From: Anaerolineales bacterium
GTDB lineage: Bacteria; Chloroflexota; Anaerolineae; Anaerolineales; Villigracilaceae
Length of the DNA stretch: 58,551 nt
Assembly (NCBI GenBank): GCA_020847435.1
Contig: JADLBX010000041.1
Coordinates: 1 to 58,551 of the forward strand
Reading direction: 5' to 3'
The translations under genes and the position numbers were made by a program. Shown in pieces: positions 15,851 through 24,586 of this stretch (position 1 is the first letter of the stretch; each line of letters opens with the position of its first letter). The notes beneath the pieces were generated by a model. That model was given only the letters and a program-made list of their open reading frames with translations, was not told the DNA's origin and made no database searches.

Positions 15851-17017
15851 ATGACCACCGTCCGCGCTCCGTCGAAGATCATCCCGCGCGCCTTTCCCGG
15901 CATCAAAGCGAACGAGATCGAAGAACTCATCGCCAACAGCCAGGTCCATTCATACGCGCCGGGCGCGGTCCTGTGCCGCGAAAACGCGGTGGAAGACCGC
16001 TTCTACATGATCCTCGAAGGCGACGCCGAGGTGACGAAGATCATCAACAACGCCGAGGTGCGCCTGCTCAAAACGCTCGGACCCGGCGACTTCTTCGGCG
16101 AGATGGCGCTCATTCACAACGCGCCGCGCGCCGCCACCGTCACCGCCAAATCCCCGCTCACCACGCTCGAACTCAACAAGACCGGCTTCGACCGCGTCCT
16201 GCACAACAGCAGCAGCGTGGCAATGGCGATGGTCAGCGAGATCAGCCGCCGCCTGCGCTCGAACGACCAGATGGCGGTGGACGACCTCCGCTTGCGCGCG
16301 AGCGAACTCGCCGACGCCTACCAGAAACTTGCCGAGCAAGACTTCGCCCGCCGCGAGTTCCTCACCAACATCGCCCACGAGTTGCGGACCCCGCTGATGG
16401 CGGCGAGCGGATTCCTTCAAATGCTGCGGAGCGGCGTAATGAGCGGCGACCAGATTTCCACTGCGATCGAAACGGTCTCGCGCAACGTCCAGCAGATCGT
16501 CGCCCTCGTCAACGACATCCTCTTCCTGCAAGAAATGGAACTCGTCCTCCCCGAATTTCAAGCGGTGGATTTGAACGCGGTCGCGAAAAACGTGACGGAC
16601 ACCTACGCGCCCAAAGCCATCGAGCGGAATGTGAACCTGCGCTTCGCTCCCAGTGGAGGCTTGCCCCACGTCGCCGGCGATTCCAAATCCCTCGAGCGCG
16701 CGCTCGCCGCCCTCGTAGACAACGCCATCAAGTTCAGCCCCCACGGCGGAGAGGTGAACGTGCGCCTCAGCGCGCGCGGCGGCGACATCCTGCTTGCCGT
16801 CGAAGACCACGGCATCGGCATGGACAAAGACGCCATGACGCGCGTCTTCGACCGTTTCTATCACCTCGACCGCCACGAAAACGACCTCTTCGGCGGTATC
16901 GGGCTGGGACTCTCCATCACGAAACAGGTCATCGAGCAACATCACGGCAACCTCACCGTCGCCAGCGCGCCCGGCCGGGGAAGTACGTTTACGATCGTGT
17001 TGAAAAGACAGAATTGA
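15851..17017 (+). CDS. Histidine kinase with an N-terminal cyclic-nucleotide-binding domain
   Basis: This is a soluble 388-residue protein. Residues about 10-125 form a CAP/cNMP-type beta-roll (YAPGAVLCRENAVEDRFYMI, then GDFFGEMALIHNAPRAATV; the GEMAL..RAATV segment is the phosphate-binding cassette). A short helix leads to a HisKA domain with the phosphoacceptor His176 in FLTNIAHELRTPLM. A HATPase_c domain follows with DNAIKFSP (N box), VEDHGIGM (G1) and GGIGLGLSI (G2). There is no membrane segment and no adjacent response regulator. A cNMP domain placed directly in front of a kinase suggests that ligand (cAMP, cGMP or another) or redox signals gate phosphorylation. Confidence 0.9.
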   Translation: MTTVRAPSKIIPRAFPGIKANEIEELIANSQVHSYAPGAVLCRENAVEDRFYMILEGDAEVTKIINNAEVRLLKTLGPGDFFGEMALIHNAPRAATVTAKSPLTTLELNKTGFDRVLHNSSSVAMAMVSEISRRLRSNDQMAVDDLRLRASELADAYQKLAEQDFARREFLTNIAHELRTPLMAASGFLQMLRSGVMSGDQISTAIETVSRNVQQIVALVNDILFLQEMELVLPEFQAVDLNAVAKNVTDTYAPKAIERNVNLRFAPSGGLPHVAGDSKSLERALAALVDNAIKFSPHGGEVNVRLSARGGDILLAVEDHGIGMDKDAMTRVFDRFYHLDRHENDLFGGIGLGLSITKQVIEQHHGNLTVASAPGRGSTFTIVLKRQN

Positions 17018-17418
17018 TCGTTTACGGTTAACCGCAAAACGCGCCAAGATCGCTACGATTTCTTATTTTTCTTCTTTCACGATTCTTTACATTGCGCCTT
17101 TCGCGCTCTGAGAGAGCGTTTCTTAAGTCCAAACTGTCACTGTTTTGTACACGGATTTCACGGAACACACGGAAAAGAACAGATTTTAAAATGGTTTTTT
17201 CCGTGAAAATCAGTGGAATCCGTGTTGTCCGTGTCCAAAAAAAGAAGTTAAGAAACAGTCTCTGAGTATCTGAAAAGGCACCGTTGATTTGTTAACCGCG
17301 AAACGCGCCAAGGTCGCAAAGCGACAAAAAAGATTTTCTTCGCGTTCTTTGCGGGCTTAGCGGTTTAAAAAACTTATCGAATTTAATTTTCAGGCGCTCT
17401 CTTGGCGGTAAACGGCTT
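17018..17418. other. Gene-free stretch made of palindromic repeats
   Basis: No gene is seen here. It contains a palindromic repeat of the type accgc..aacgcgccaag..gcgttctttgcgggcttagcggtt (around 17289-17372), a related degenerate copy starting near 17026, and a 151-bp MITE at 17112-17262 between them. Confidence 0.7.
17112..17262 (+). mobile_element. 151-bp MITE, copy A
   Basis: Terminal inverted repeats are gagagcgtttcttaa (left) and ttaagaaacagtctc (right), matching at 13 of 15 positions when inverted. They flank a long imperfect palindrome (gtacacggatttcacgg versus ccgtgttgtccgtgtcc). The bases TGA occur directly on both sides (17109-17111 and 17263-17265) as a 3-bp target duplication. 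It has no coding capacity. GAG termini with a TNA target duplication fit the IS1031/IS427 groups of the IS5 family, so mobilisation in trans by such an element is inferred. Confidence 0.8.
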
Positions 17419-17913
17419 TCACTCCCCAAACTTTACAACCAACTTCCCCTCTGCATCATAAAACGACCGCGCATGAAACGGCGGATCGCCGCGCTTCATG
17501 TTGTGAATTCGCTCCAGCAATACCGGCAAATCTTCCACTACCGGTAGCTCACCGATCCTCCGATATTCAACCCACTCCGCCAAACCTTCTTTCGATGGTT
17601 GCGGCTCGCCGTCGCCTTCCCCACTGAACATAAAAAGACATATCCCGATCTCGCCCGCGTCGATGACGACCGTGCCGCATAGCCAGAGATCGGCGGTGAG
17701 ACCGCTCTCCTCGAACAGTTCACGCTTCGCCGCGGACAGCGCATCCTCCCCGCGTTCCACGTGACCGCCCAGCCCGTTGTACTTGTTCGCCCACAGACGT
17801 TTCGTCGGCGCGCCCTTGAGGAGCAAATATGAGTCGCCGCGCCGCAACAGAACCGCCGTGCGCGGAATGAGGGTGTAGCGGTTTTGGGTTATGCCTTGGT
17901 CGGAGAGGGGCAT
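17419..17913 (-). CDS. NUDIX hydrolase
   Basis: This is a 164-residue hydrolase of nucleoside diphosphates linked to another moiety. The NUDIX box reads GGHVERGEDALSAAKRELFEESGL, matching Gx5Ex7REUxEExGU, and will bind the catalytic Mg ions. The exact substrate (8-oxo-dGTP, ADP-ribose or others) cannot be read. The ATG at 17913 is chosen because GGAAGG lies 7 bases upstream; longer in-frame forms starting at 17928, 17931 or 18069 are possible. The last of these would overlap the divergent lipoprotein gene and is unlikely. Confidence 0.9.
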   Translation of the reverse strand: MPLSDQGITQNRYTLIPRTAVLLRRGDSYLLLKGAPTKRLWANKYNGLGGHVERGEDALSAAKRELFEESGLTADLWLCGTVVIDAGEIGICLFMFSGEGDGEPQPSKEGLAEWVEYRRIGELPVVEDLPVLLERIHNMKRGDPPFHARSFYDAEGKLVVKFGE

Positions 17914-17936
17914 CAGGAAGCCTTCCATCATAATGC

Positions 17937-17942
17937 TATAAT
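17937..17942 (+). promoter_or_regulatory. TATAAT -10 box of the lipoprotein gene
   Basis: A consensus tataat lies 44 bases upstream of the ATG at 17987, with a ggaga ribosome-binding site in between. No good -35 box is visible. It falls just outside the start of the divergent NUDIX gene, so the two promoters are close together. Confidence 0.4.
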
Positions 17943-17986
17943 GCTTTTGCAGATTGTAAACCAACTCGGAGAAATGGAGAGCAGAT

Positions 17987-18676
17987 ATGAACTTCAAAAA
18001 GATAATCTGGCTCTTGGCGGGATATTCATTGTTAGTTTCGGGCTGTACTTCGAAACCAAAATTCATCAATCACCCCGCGCCCGACCTTGCCGTTTCCTTT
18101 GAGCCGTTCAACGATACAGGCGCGCTTGCCGCGTTAGGCTGTGATGAAATCTATCCGCCGTCAAATTTGCTCGGCGGACTCGAACCGCCCTACCCTATCG
18201 CAACCTGCGCAATTCATCCAGGCGAGGGGACAGCAGAATTGCAAGCCGAAATCGAAAGCGGACAATTCATCTACTACACCGGCGGCTTGCTTGGCAATTT
18301 CGTCCGTTATGTCGTTCATAAAGATGGCGAATTTGTGCTGTTGAAAACCGAGGATGATTTTCGGAAGATGTTTGCGCCCGTCGAATCTCCCGATGAAGCC
18401 CTAAGTTACGCGCTGGCGGTTCGAAATCTCGCGGCGTATTATGGAATTCAATATATCCAGGGTTACAAGTACGAAGTTGACACGATCGAGGATACCTTCG
18501 TCTCCTCTGAAGCGGACGGCTACCTCGTCCATCTATTCTACGATCAAGTCTTCGGCTGTGGTCCGCATTGGACGTCTACGGTGGATGCGCATGTCTCGGT
18601 AGAGGGAAATGTTGACGAAGTGGGCGGCGAGGCGATCTTCCGTGATCCGAATCTCGACGAGTTGTGTGTGGATTAA
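17987..18676 (+). CDS. Lipoprotein of unknown function
   Basis: The 229-residue product has a signal segment and lipobox LLVSGC with the acylated Cys at residue 20. The mature part reads as a compact alpha/beta domain (GFVRYVVHKDGEFVLLKTED-like strands; FVSSEADGYLVHLFYDQVFG) with four or more further cysteines, including FGCGPHW and a C-terminal LCVD. These may form disulfides outside the cell. I do not recognise the family. A GGAGA ribosome-binding site precedes the ATG. It ends at a bidirectional palindrome facing the aldolase gene. Confidence 0.75.
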   Translation: MNFKKIIWLLAGYSLLVSGCTSKPKFINHPAPDLAVSFEPFNDTGALAALGCDEIYPPSNLLGGLEPPYPIATCAIHPGEGTAELQAEIESGQFIYYTGGLLGNFVRYVVHKDGEFVLLKTEDDFRKMFAPVESPDEALSYALAVRNLAAYYGIQYIQGYKYEVDTIEDTFVSSEADGYLVHLFYDQVFGCGPHWTSTVDAHVSVEGNVDEVGGEAIFRDPNLDELCVD

Positions 18677-18682
18677 ACTCAA

Positions 18683-18706
18683 AGGGGCAGACAGCCGTCT
18701 GCCCCT
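18683..18706. terminator. Bidirectional hairpin between convergent genes
   Basis: Arms ggggcagac and gtctgcccc (loop agcc) sit between the stop codons of the lipoprotein and aldolase genes. It is probably a shared terminator. The sequence resembles dispersed gcagacagccgtctgc palindromes. Confidence 0.6.
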
Positions 18707-18714
18707 ACATTCAC

Positions 18715-19779
<1,065 letters not shown>

Positions 19780-19868
19780 GGCAATTCTCCAGAATGATTT
19801 TTTCTTGATTATAATGGGTTTGTGCGACTTACCGCATTCGGACTCGTATACTCTTCTTGGAGGCTCCC

Positions 19869-20390
19869 ATGGATGATTTCTTTCAGAAAGTAACAAGCAT
19901 GCAAGACCCGTTCAAGAAATTGCTCTCGTTCATCCCCGGTTTCGGCGGATACGTGGAGCGACAGAACCGCCGCGACGCGGACAAGCTTTTGCGCGACACG
20001 GTGGCTCAGCGCTTCGAGGAGCAACACAAGCGCGCTTCACAATTGCAGACCGAACTCGTCAGCGCGGGCAAGATCGAATTCGTAGACGATATGGAAAAGG
20101 CGACGATCAAACTGCAGACGTTCATTGACAAGATCAGCCGCGCGCCGCGCGGATATTCCGGTCTGTTCGATGCGGTGAAGATCAACGAGAAAGAACTCGA
20201 AGCGATCTATCAATTCGACGCGGCGTTCTTCGACCTCGCCGAACAAATCGGGCGCGGGCTCGACAACGTCGAACAATCGCTCGGCGACGACGCCGGGCTC
20301 CCCGCCGCGATCCGCAATCTCGCCACGCTCGCGCGGCAGGCAGTGGAAACGTACGAGAGACGTTCAGAAGTTGTGACTGGATCGAAATAA
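19869..20390 (+). CDS. Conserved hypothetical helical protein
   Basis: The 173-residue product is almost wholly helical and charged ([59 protein letters not shown]), with no signal peptide, membrane segment or enzyme motif. Starting [20 protein letters not shown], it could be a small coiled-coil or scaffold protein. The start is set by a strong GGAGG five bases upstream of 19869. It is divergent from the aldolase gene, with a TATAAT at 19810-19815 between them. No function can be assigned. Confidence 0.7.
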   Translation: MDDFFQKVTSMQDPFKKLLSFIPGFGGYVERQNRRDADKLLRDTVAQRFEEQHKRASQLQTELVSAGKIEFVDDMEKATIKLQTFIDKISRAPRGYSGLFDAVKINEKELEAIYQFDAAFFDLAEQIGRGLDNVEQSLGDDAGLPAAIRNLATLARQAVETYERRSEVVTGSK

Positions 20391-20398
20391 CCCCTTTC

Positions 20399-20487
20399 CG
20401 TCATTGCGAGACGCCGAAGGCGGCGAAGCAATCTCCGACACGGGGGCGGGGATTGCTTCGTCGGGCGAAGCCCTCCTCGCAATGACG
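20399..20487. repeat. REP-like palindrome (cgtcattgcgag family), copy 1
   Basis: This 89-bp imperfect inverted repeat has outer arms cgtcattgcgag and ctcgcaatgacg and inner arms cgaagcaatctcc and ggattgcttcg. Related copies lie at 44338-44424 and 49671-49747. It has no coding capacity and may serve as a transcript end for the gene at 19869. Confidence 0.8.
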
Positions 20488-20498
20488 CAGCAGAAATT

Positions 20499-21944
20499 AT
20501 GTGGCATACCTACATCAACGCAACCACCATTGACGAAGTTTTACAAATCCTCAACCAACAGGGGGAACGCGCTCGCCTCATCGCGGGCGGCACCGATCTC
20601 ATTCTCGAACTCGAACGCGGCGTCCGTAAAAACATCGAAACCGTTATAGACGTAACGCGCATCCCCGACCTCGACAAAATCACAATAGACGAAGACGACA
20701 TCATTCATCTTGGTCCGCTCGTCACGCACAACCATTGCGTCGCATCGCCGCTCATTCGCGAACGCGCCTATCCGCTCGCGCGCGCGGCATGGGAAGTCGG
20801 CGCGCCGCAGATTCGCAACCGCGGCACGGTCGCGGGCAACCTCATCACCGCCTCGCCCGCCAACGACACCATCACCCCGCTTATGGCGCTCGGCGCGTCG
20901 GTTACTCTGCAATCAACAAACGGTTCACGAAAAATCGCATTGAAAGATTTTTACACCGGCGTCCGCAAAACCGTGATGCAACCAAACGAAATGCTCGTGG
21001 ACATTTCCTTCCCCGCCATGAAGACGACGCAACGCGGGACCTTCATCAAGTTGGCGTTACGCCGCGCCCAAGCCATCTCGCTCGTGGACGCGTCGATTCT
21101 TCTCGACCTTCGATCTGGTTCAGTTGCTTCAGCCTCCATCACCCTTGGAGCCGTCGCGCCAACGATCATCCACGCGCCCGCAGCGGAGAAATATCTCGAA
21201 GGCAAACCGCTGACAGACGAGGTCATCGCCGAAGCCGCGCGCCTCACCATGGACGTGTCCACGCCGATTGACGATATTCGCGGCAGCGCGGCATATCGCC
21301 GCGAGATGGTACGCGTTTGCACCGCGCGGGGACTAAAATCCATTCGCGACGGACAAGAGAAAGAAGGGATGCCATCCGATGCGGTTTTGTTGTGGGGCGC
21401 TTCGTCTTCGCTCAGCGCGAATCCACAATGGGCGTCATCCAAGTCAATTGATACAACCGTCAACGGGAAAAAATATTCGCTGAAAAGCGGACACGAAAAA
21501 ACGCTGTTGCGATTCTTGCGCGAAGATGTCGGCTTGACCGGCACAAAAGAGGGCTGTGCCGAGGGTGAATGCGGCGCGTGCACCGTCTTCCTCGACGGCA
21601 AGGCGGTGATGGCATGTCTCGTCCCTGCGCCGCGCGCGCATGAGGCAGAGGTGGTGACGATTGAGGGAGTCGCGTCCACCCTCACCCCTGCCCCTCTCCC
21701 GAAGGGAGAGGGAATTCTCCACCCCGTGCAAGAAGCGTTCATCAAACACGGCGCGGTGCAGTGCGGATACTGCACGCCAGGCTTCATCATGTCGGCGGCG
21801 ATGTTGATGGAGGAGAAAGAGCATCCCACGCGCAACGAGATCGAACAGGCGCTCACCGGCAACCTGTGCCGCTGCACAGGCTATTACAAGATCGTTCAAG
21901 CAATTGAAGATGCCAATACAATGGCGGAGGTGAACCATGGGTAA
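20499..21944 (+). CDS. Molybdenum hydroxylase FAD-binding + 2Fe-2S subunit fusion (CoxM-CoxS type)
   Basis: The 481-residue fusion has an N-terminal FAD domain (about 1-285) with LIAGGTDLILELERG and IRNRGTVAGNLITASPAND. A C-terminal 2Fe-2S domain (about 315-478) has GCAEGECGACTVFLDGKAVMAC for the plant-type cluster and VQCGYCTPGFIM plus TGNLCRCTGYYKI for the second cluster. Most relatives encode these as two genes or in the order FeS-FAD-Mo; here FAD precedes FeS. Residues about 395-406 (LTPAPLPKGEGI) lie in the linker between the two cluster domains and are encoded by a dispersed palindrome. The role is electron transfer from the Mo subunit to FAD. Confidence 0.9.
   Translation: MWHTYINATTIDEVLQILNQQGERARLIAGGTDLILELERGVRKNIETVIDVTRIPDLDKITIDEDDIIHLGPLVTHNHCVASPLIRERAYPLARAAWEVGAPQIRNRGTVAGNLITASPANDTITPLMALGASVTLQSTNGSRKIALKDFYTGVRKTVMQPNEMLVDISFPAMKTTQRGTFIKLALRRAQAISLVDASILLDLRSGSVASASITLGAVAPTIIHAPAAEKYLEGKPLTDEVIAEAARLTMDVSTPIDDIRGSAAYRREMVRVCTARGLKSIRDGQEKEGMPSDAVLLWGASSSLSANPQWASSKSIDTTVNGKKYSLKSGHEKTLLRFLREDVGLTGTKEGCAEGECGACTVFLDGKAVMACLVPAPRAHEAEVVTIEGVASTLTPAPLPKGEGILHPVQEAFIKHGAVQCGYCTPGFIMSAAMLMEEKEHPTRNEIEQALTGNLCRCTGYYKIVQAIEDANTMAEVNHG
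21681..21713. repeat. Palindrome inserted in frame in the CoxM-CoxS fusion gene
   Basis: Arms ccctctccc and gggagaggg (loop gaa), preceded by ctcacccctgc, encode LTPAPLPKGEG. The same element occurs in inverse orientation inside the hydrolase gene (24710-24745) and in the intergenic region near 32873 and 33206. Confidence 0.75.
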
Positions 21945-22359
21945 ATATACAAGCATGGCTAAAAAAAAGGAGACGCCGCGTATCACCGGGGTAAACCCGA
22001 TCATGAAGGGACTCGGCTGTTTCATCTTCCTCCTCGTGCCGCCGATTTCCTACGCGATCGCCATGTTGCTGGTTCCAATTGTTGTCGGGGCAGGCTTTCC
22101 TCTGCCCCCTTCGTGGCTCGGCTACATAAAAGTGCATCCGATCCTCAGGTCGCTTGAAGGGCTAAATCCGCTCTACAACTGGATCGAAACGCAAGCGGGC
22201 CTTGTGGCAGTCTTCGTTTTCGCCCTCGGCATCATGCTCGTCATCGGCGGAATTATGGCAATCTTCTTCGGCTATTTGTATAAATTCTTCGGTCCCTCGG
22301 AGTATGGTCCGCACGACGTGCCTCCGATCCGCGTGAAAGTGAAACGCTACAAGCGCTAA
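21937..22359 (+). CDS. Small membrane protein inside the molybdenum hydroxylase cluster
   Basis: The 140-residue protein has two clear membrane segments (about 26-50 and 87-112) and a basic C-terminus (IRVKVKRYKR). It begins inside the preceding gene (8-base overlap) behind a strong GGAGGTG site, and ends seven bases before the Mo-subunit start, so it is co-translated with the enzyme. I know no assigned family. A membrane dock or electron-acceptor link for the hydroxylase is a reasonable guess, not shown. Confidence 0.65.
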   Translation: MGKYTSMAKKKETPRITGVNPIMKGLGCFIFLLVPPISYAIAMLLVPIVVGAGFPLPPSWLGYIKVHPILRSLEGLNPLYNWIETQAGLVAVFVFALGIMLVIGGIMAIFFGYLYKFFGPSEYGPHDVPPIRVKVKRYKR

Positions 22360-22366
22360 CCGGAAC

Positions 22367-24556
22367 ATGACCGTTTACGAAACCATCGGCAAATCGTTCC
22401 CGCGCGTAGACGCGCGCGGCAAAGTCACCGGCGAGGCGGCGTACTCCGGCGACCTCAGCATGAAGGGCATGTTGCACATGAAGACGCTCTTCGCGGGTCG
22501 CCCGCACGCGCGTATCGTGCAGATCAAAACCGGCAAAGCCGAAGCCGCGCCCGGCGTGGTGGCGGTGTACACCGCGAAAGATGTGCCGGTCAACGAATAT
22601 GGTTTGCAGTGGCAGGATCAACCAGCGCTGTGCGGACCCGGCTCAGCCAAAATCGGCGCGGACGTTGTCCGCTTTGTCGGCGACCAAGTGGCGGTCGTCG
22701 TCGCCCGCAGCGAAGCCGAGGCAGCCGCGGCGGCGAAGTTGATCGAGGTCGAATACGCAGACCTCCCCGTCGTAACGGACGCGATTGAGGCGCTGAAGCC
22801 GGGCGCGCCGCGCATCCATGAACACATCGGCGATTCGAACATCTGCGTCCACAACAAGATTCGCAAAGGGAATGTGGAGGAGGGGTTTGCGAAATCCGAC
22901 GTGATCGTCGAAAGCGAATATCGCACGCCGGTGCAGGAGCACGCCTACCTGCAACCCGAAGCCGGGCTTGCCTACATAGATGAAGCGGGGCGCATCACCA
23001 TCGCTTGCGGCGGACAGTGGACGCACGAAGACCAGGAGCAAGTGGCGCACGCGTTGAACATGCCGACGGAAAACATCCGCGTGATCTACCCAGCAGTGGG
23101 CGGCGCGTTCGGCGGGCGCGAGGATATGTCGGTGCAGATCGTGCTGGCGCTCGCGGCGTGGAAGTTACAACGACCGGTAAAAATCGTTTGGTCGCGGCAG
23201 GAATCGATCATCGGTCATGGGAAACGCCACGCGGTGATCCTGCGCGCAAAATGGGGCGCGACCAAAGACGGAAAATTGACCGCCATCGAAAACGAGATCA
23301 TCGGCGACGGCGGCGCGTACATGTACACCTCGAACAAAGTGCTGGGCAACACCACGATCACTTCGACGGGTCCGTATTTTGTGCCCAACGTCAAAACGGA
23401 CGTGTACGGCGTGTACACCAATAACGTCCCCGGCGCGGCGTTCCGCGGCTTCGGCGCGCCGCAAGCCTTGTTCATGGCGGAGATGCAAATGGATAAACTC
23501 GCGGAGAAACTCGGCATGGACCCGGTCGAGTTCCGCTTGAAGAACGCCCTGCTCGACGGAGAAACCTTGAACGTCGGCACGCCCTCGCCCAGCCCGGTCA
23601 CAGTCAAGGAGTGCATCGAGGCGGCGAGGGATCGGTTTGGTTGGGAAAAAGGAAAGAAGAAAGACGGAAGTGGCGCGAGCCATCTCAAACGCGGTCAAGG
23701 GTTCGCGGCTGGCTTTAAAAACATCGGCTTTTCGTTCGGTTATCAGGAAAACTGCTGGGCGAAGATTGAACTGCGCGGCAAAAGCGAGATCGAACAAGCG
23801 ATCTTGCATCACGCCAGCGCCGAGGTCGGGCAAGGCACGCACACCGTGATGCTCCAAATGACGGCGGAGGCGCTCGGCGTGCCGTTCGAAAAAGTAACCC
23901 TGCGCGCTTCCGACACCGCCGCAATGGGTAGTTCGGGTTCGGTCTCTGCCTCGCGCATGACGTTTATGTCCGGCAATGCCATCCGCGGCGCGGCTGAACT
24001 GGCGTTGAAAAAATGGAAAGCGGAGGAGCGTCCCGCAATCGCCGAATACAAATACCTCGCGCCGCCCACCACCCCATTCGACAAAGAGACCGGGCGCTCG
24101 ATGCCTAACTTCGCCTACGCGTGGGTGGCGCAAGCCATTGAAGTGGAAGTGGATATCGAGACCGGTCACGTGCGCGTCCTGCGCGTGATCTCCGCAGACG
24201 ATCTCGGCAAACCGATCAACCCCGCGCTCGTCGAGGGACAGATCGAAGGCGCGGTCGTGCAAGCCCAGGGCTACGCCATCCTTGAAGATTTCAAAACGAA
24301 AGATGGGCGCGTGCTCAGCGACCAATTCAGCACCTATCTCATCCCCACCATCCGCGACATTCCCGAAAAAGTCGAATCGGTGATTCTCGAAATCCCCGAC
24401 CCGATCGGTCCGTGGGGCGCGCGCGGCGTCGGCGAACTGCCATACCTGCCGATCGCGCCCGCCATTGCCTCCGCCATCCATGATGCGACCGGCGTATGGG
24501 TTGACGAATTCCCGTTCACGCCTGAACGCGTCCTGCGCGCAATGGGAAAAATCTAA
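22367..24556 (+). CDS. Molybdopterin-binding subunit of a xanthine dehydrogenase-family hydroxylase
   Basis: The 729-residue large subunit binds the Mo-molybdopterin cofactor. Visible motifs are VGGAFGGRED, GAAFRGFGAPQALFMAEMQM, SGSVSASRMTFMSGNA and the catalytic-Glu loop GARGVGELPYLPIAP (Glu near 690). The loop FRGFGAPQ matches xanthine dehydrogenases and aldehyde oxidoreductases. The Cys-containing active loop of aerobic CO dehydrogenase (AYRCSFR) is absent, so CO oxidation is not supported. The length is near that of XdhA or CoxL subunits. Substrate (purine, aldehyde, nicotinate or other N-heterocycle) cannot be told. The EF2563-type gene at 27455 suggests a selenium-dependent active site. 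Confidence 0.9.
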   Translation: MTVYETIGKSFPRVDARGKVTGEAAYSGDLSMKGMLHMKTLFAGRPHARIVQIKTGKAEAAPGVVAVYTAKDVPVNEYGLQWQDQPALCGPGSAKIGADVVRFVGDQVAVVVARSEAEAAAAAKLIEVEYADLPVVTDAIEALKPGAPRIHEHIGDSNICVHNKIRKGNVEEGFAKSDVIVESEYRTPVQEHAYLQPEAGLAYIDEAGRITIACGGQWTHEDQEQVAHALNMPTENIRVIYPAVGGAFGGREDMSVQIVLALAAWKLQRPVKIVWSRQESIIGHGKRHAVILRAKWGATKDGKLTAIENEIIGDGGAYMYTSNKVLGNTTITSTGPYFVPNVKTDVYGVYTNNVPGAAFRGFGAPQALFMAEMQMDKLAEKLGMDPVEFRLKNALLDGETLNVGTPSPSPVTVKECIEAARDRFGWEKGKKKDGSGASHLKRGQGFAAGFKNIGFSFGYQENCWAKIELRGKSEIEQAILHHASAEVGQGTHTVMLQMTAEALGVPFEKVTLRASDTAAMGSSGSVSASRMTFMSGNAIRGAAELALKKWKAEERPAIAEYKYLAPPTTPFDKETGRSMPNFAYAWVAQAIEVEVDIETGHVRVLRVISADDLGKPINPALVEGQIEGAVVQAQGYAILEDFKTKDGRVLSDQFSTYLIPTIRDIPEKVESVILEIPDPIGPWGARGVGELPYLPIAPAIASAIHDATGVWVDEFPFTPERVLRAMGKI

Positions 24557-24557
24557 A

Positions 24558-24580
24558 CGCCGCGCGTCAAACGCGCGGCG
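24558..24580. terminator. GC-rich hairpin after the Mo-subunit gene
   Basis: Arms cgccgcgcgt and acgcgcggcg surround a caa loop one base after the stop codon. No T tract follows, and the next gene starts 6 bases later, so it may only attenuate transcription. Confidence 0.5.
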
Positions 24581-24586
24581 CGTCCC

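Noticed and set aside
15950..17047. Long open frames (over 350 codons) on both strands over the histidine kinase gene
   Set aside because: They are rich in Arg, His and Ala with no domain logic and lie in frames opposed to a clear cNMP-HisKA-HATPase protein. They are a by-product of GC-rich codon use.
23165..24481. 438-codon open frame opposite the molybdenum subunit gene
   Set aside because: No known motif, low-complexity Arg/Asp/Gly composition, and complete overlap with a well-supported gene.
20499..24556. Aerobic CO dehydrogenase (coxMSL)
   Set aside because: The large subunit lacks the AYRCSFR active-site loop of true CoxL and has FRGFGAPQ instead, so only the general XDH family can be claimed.
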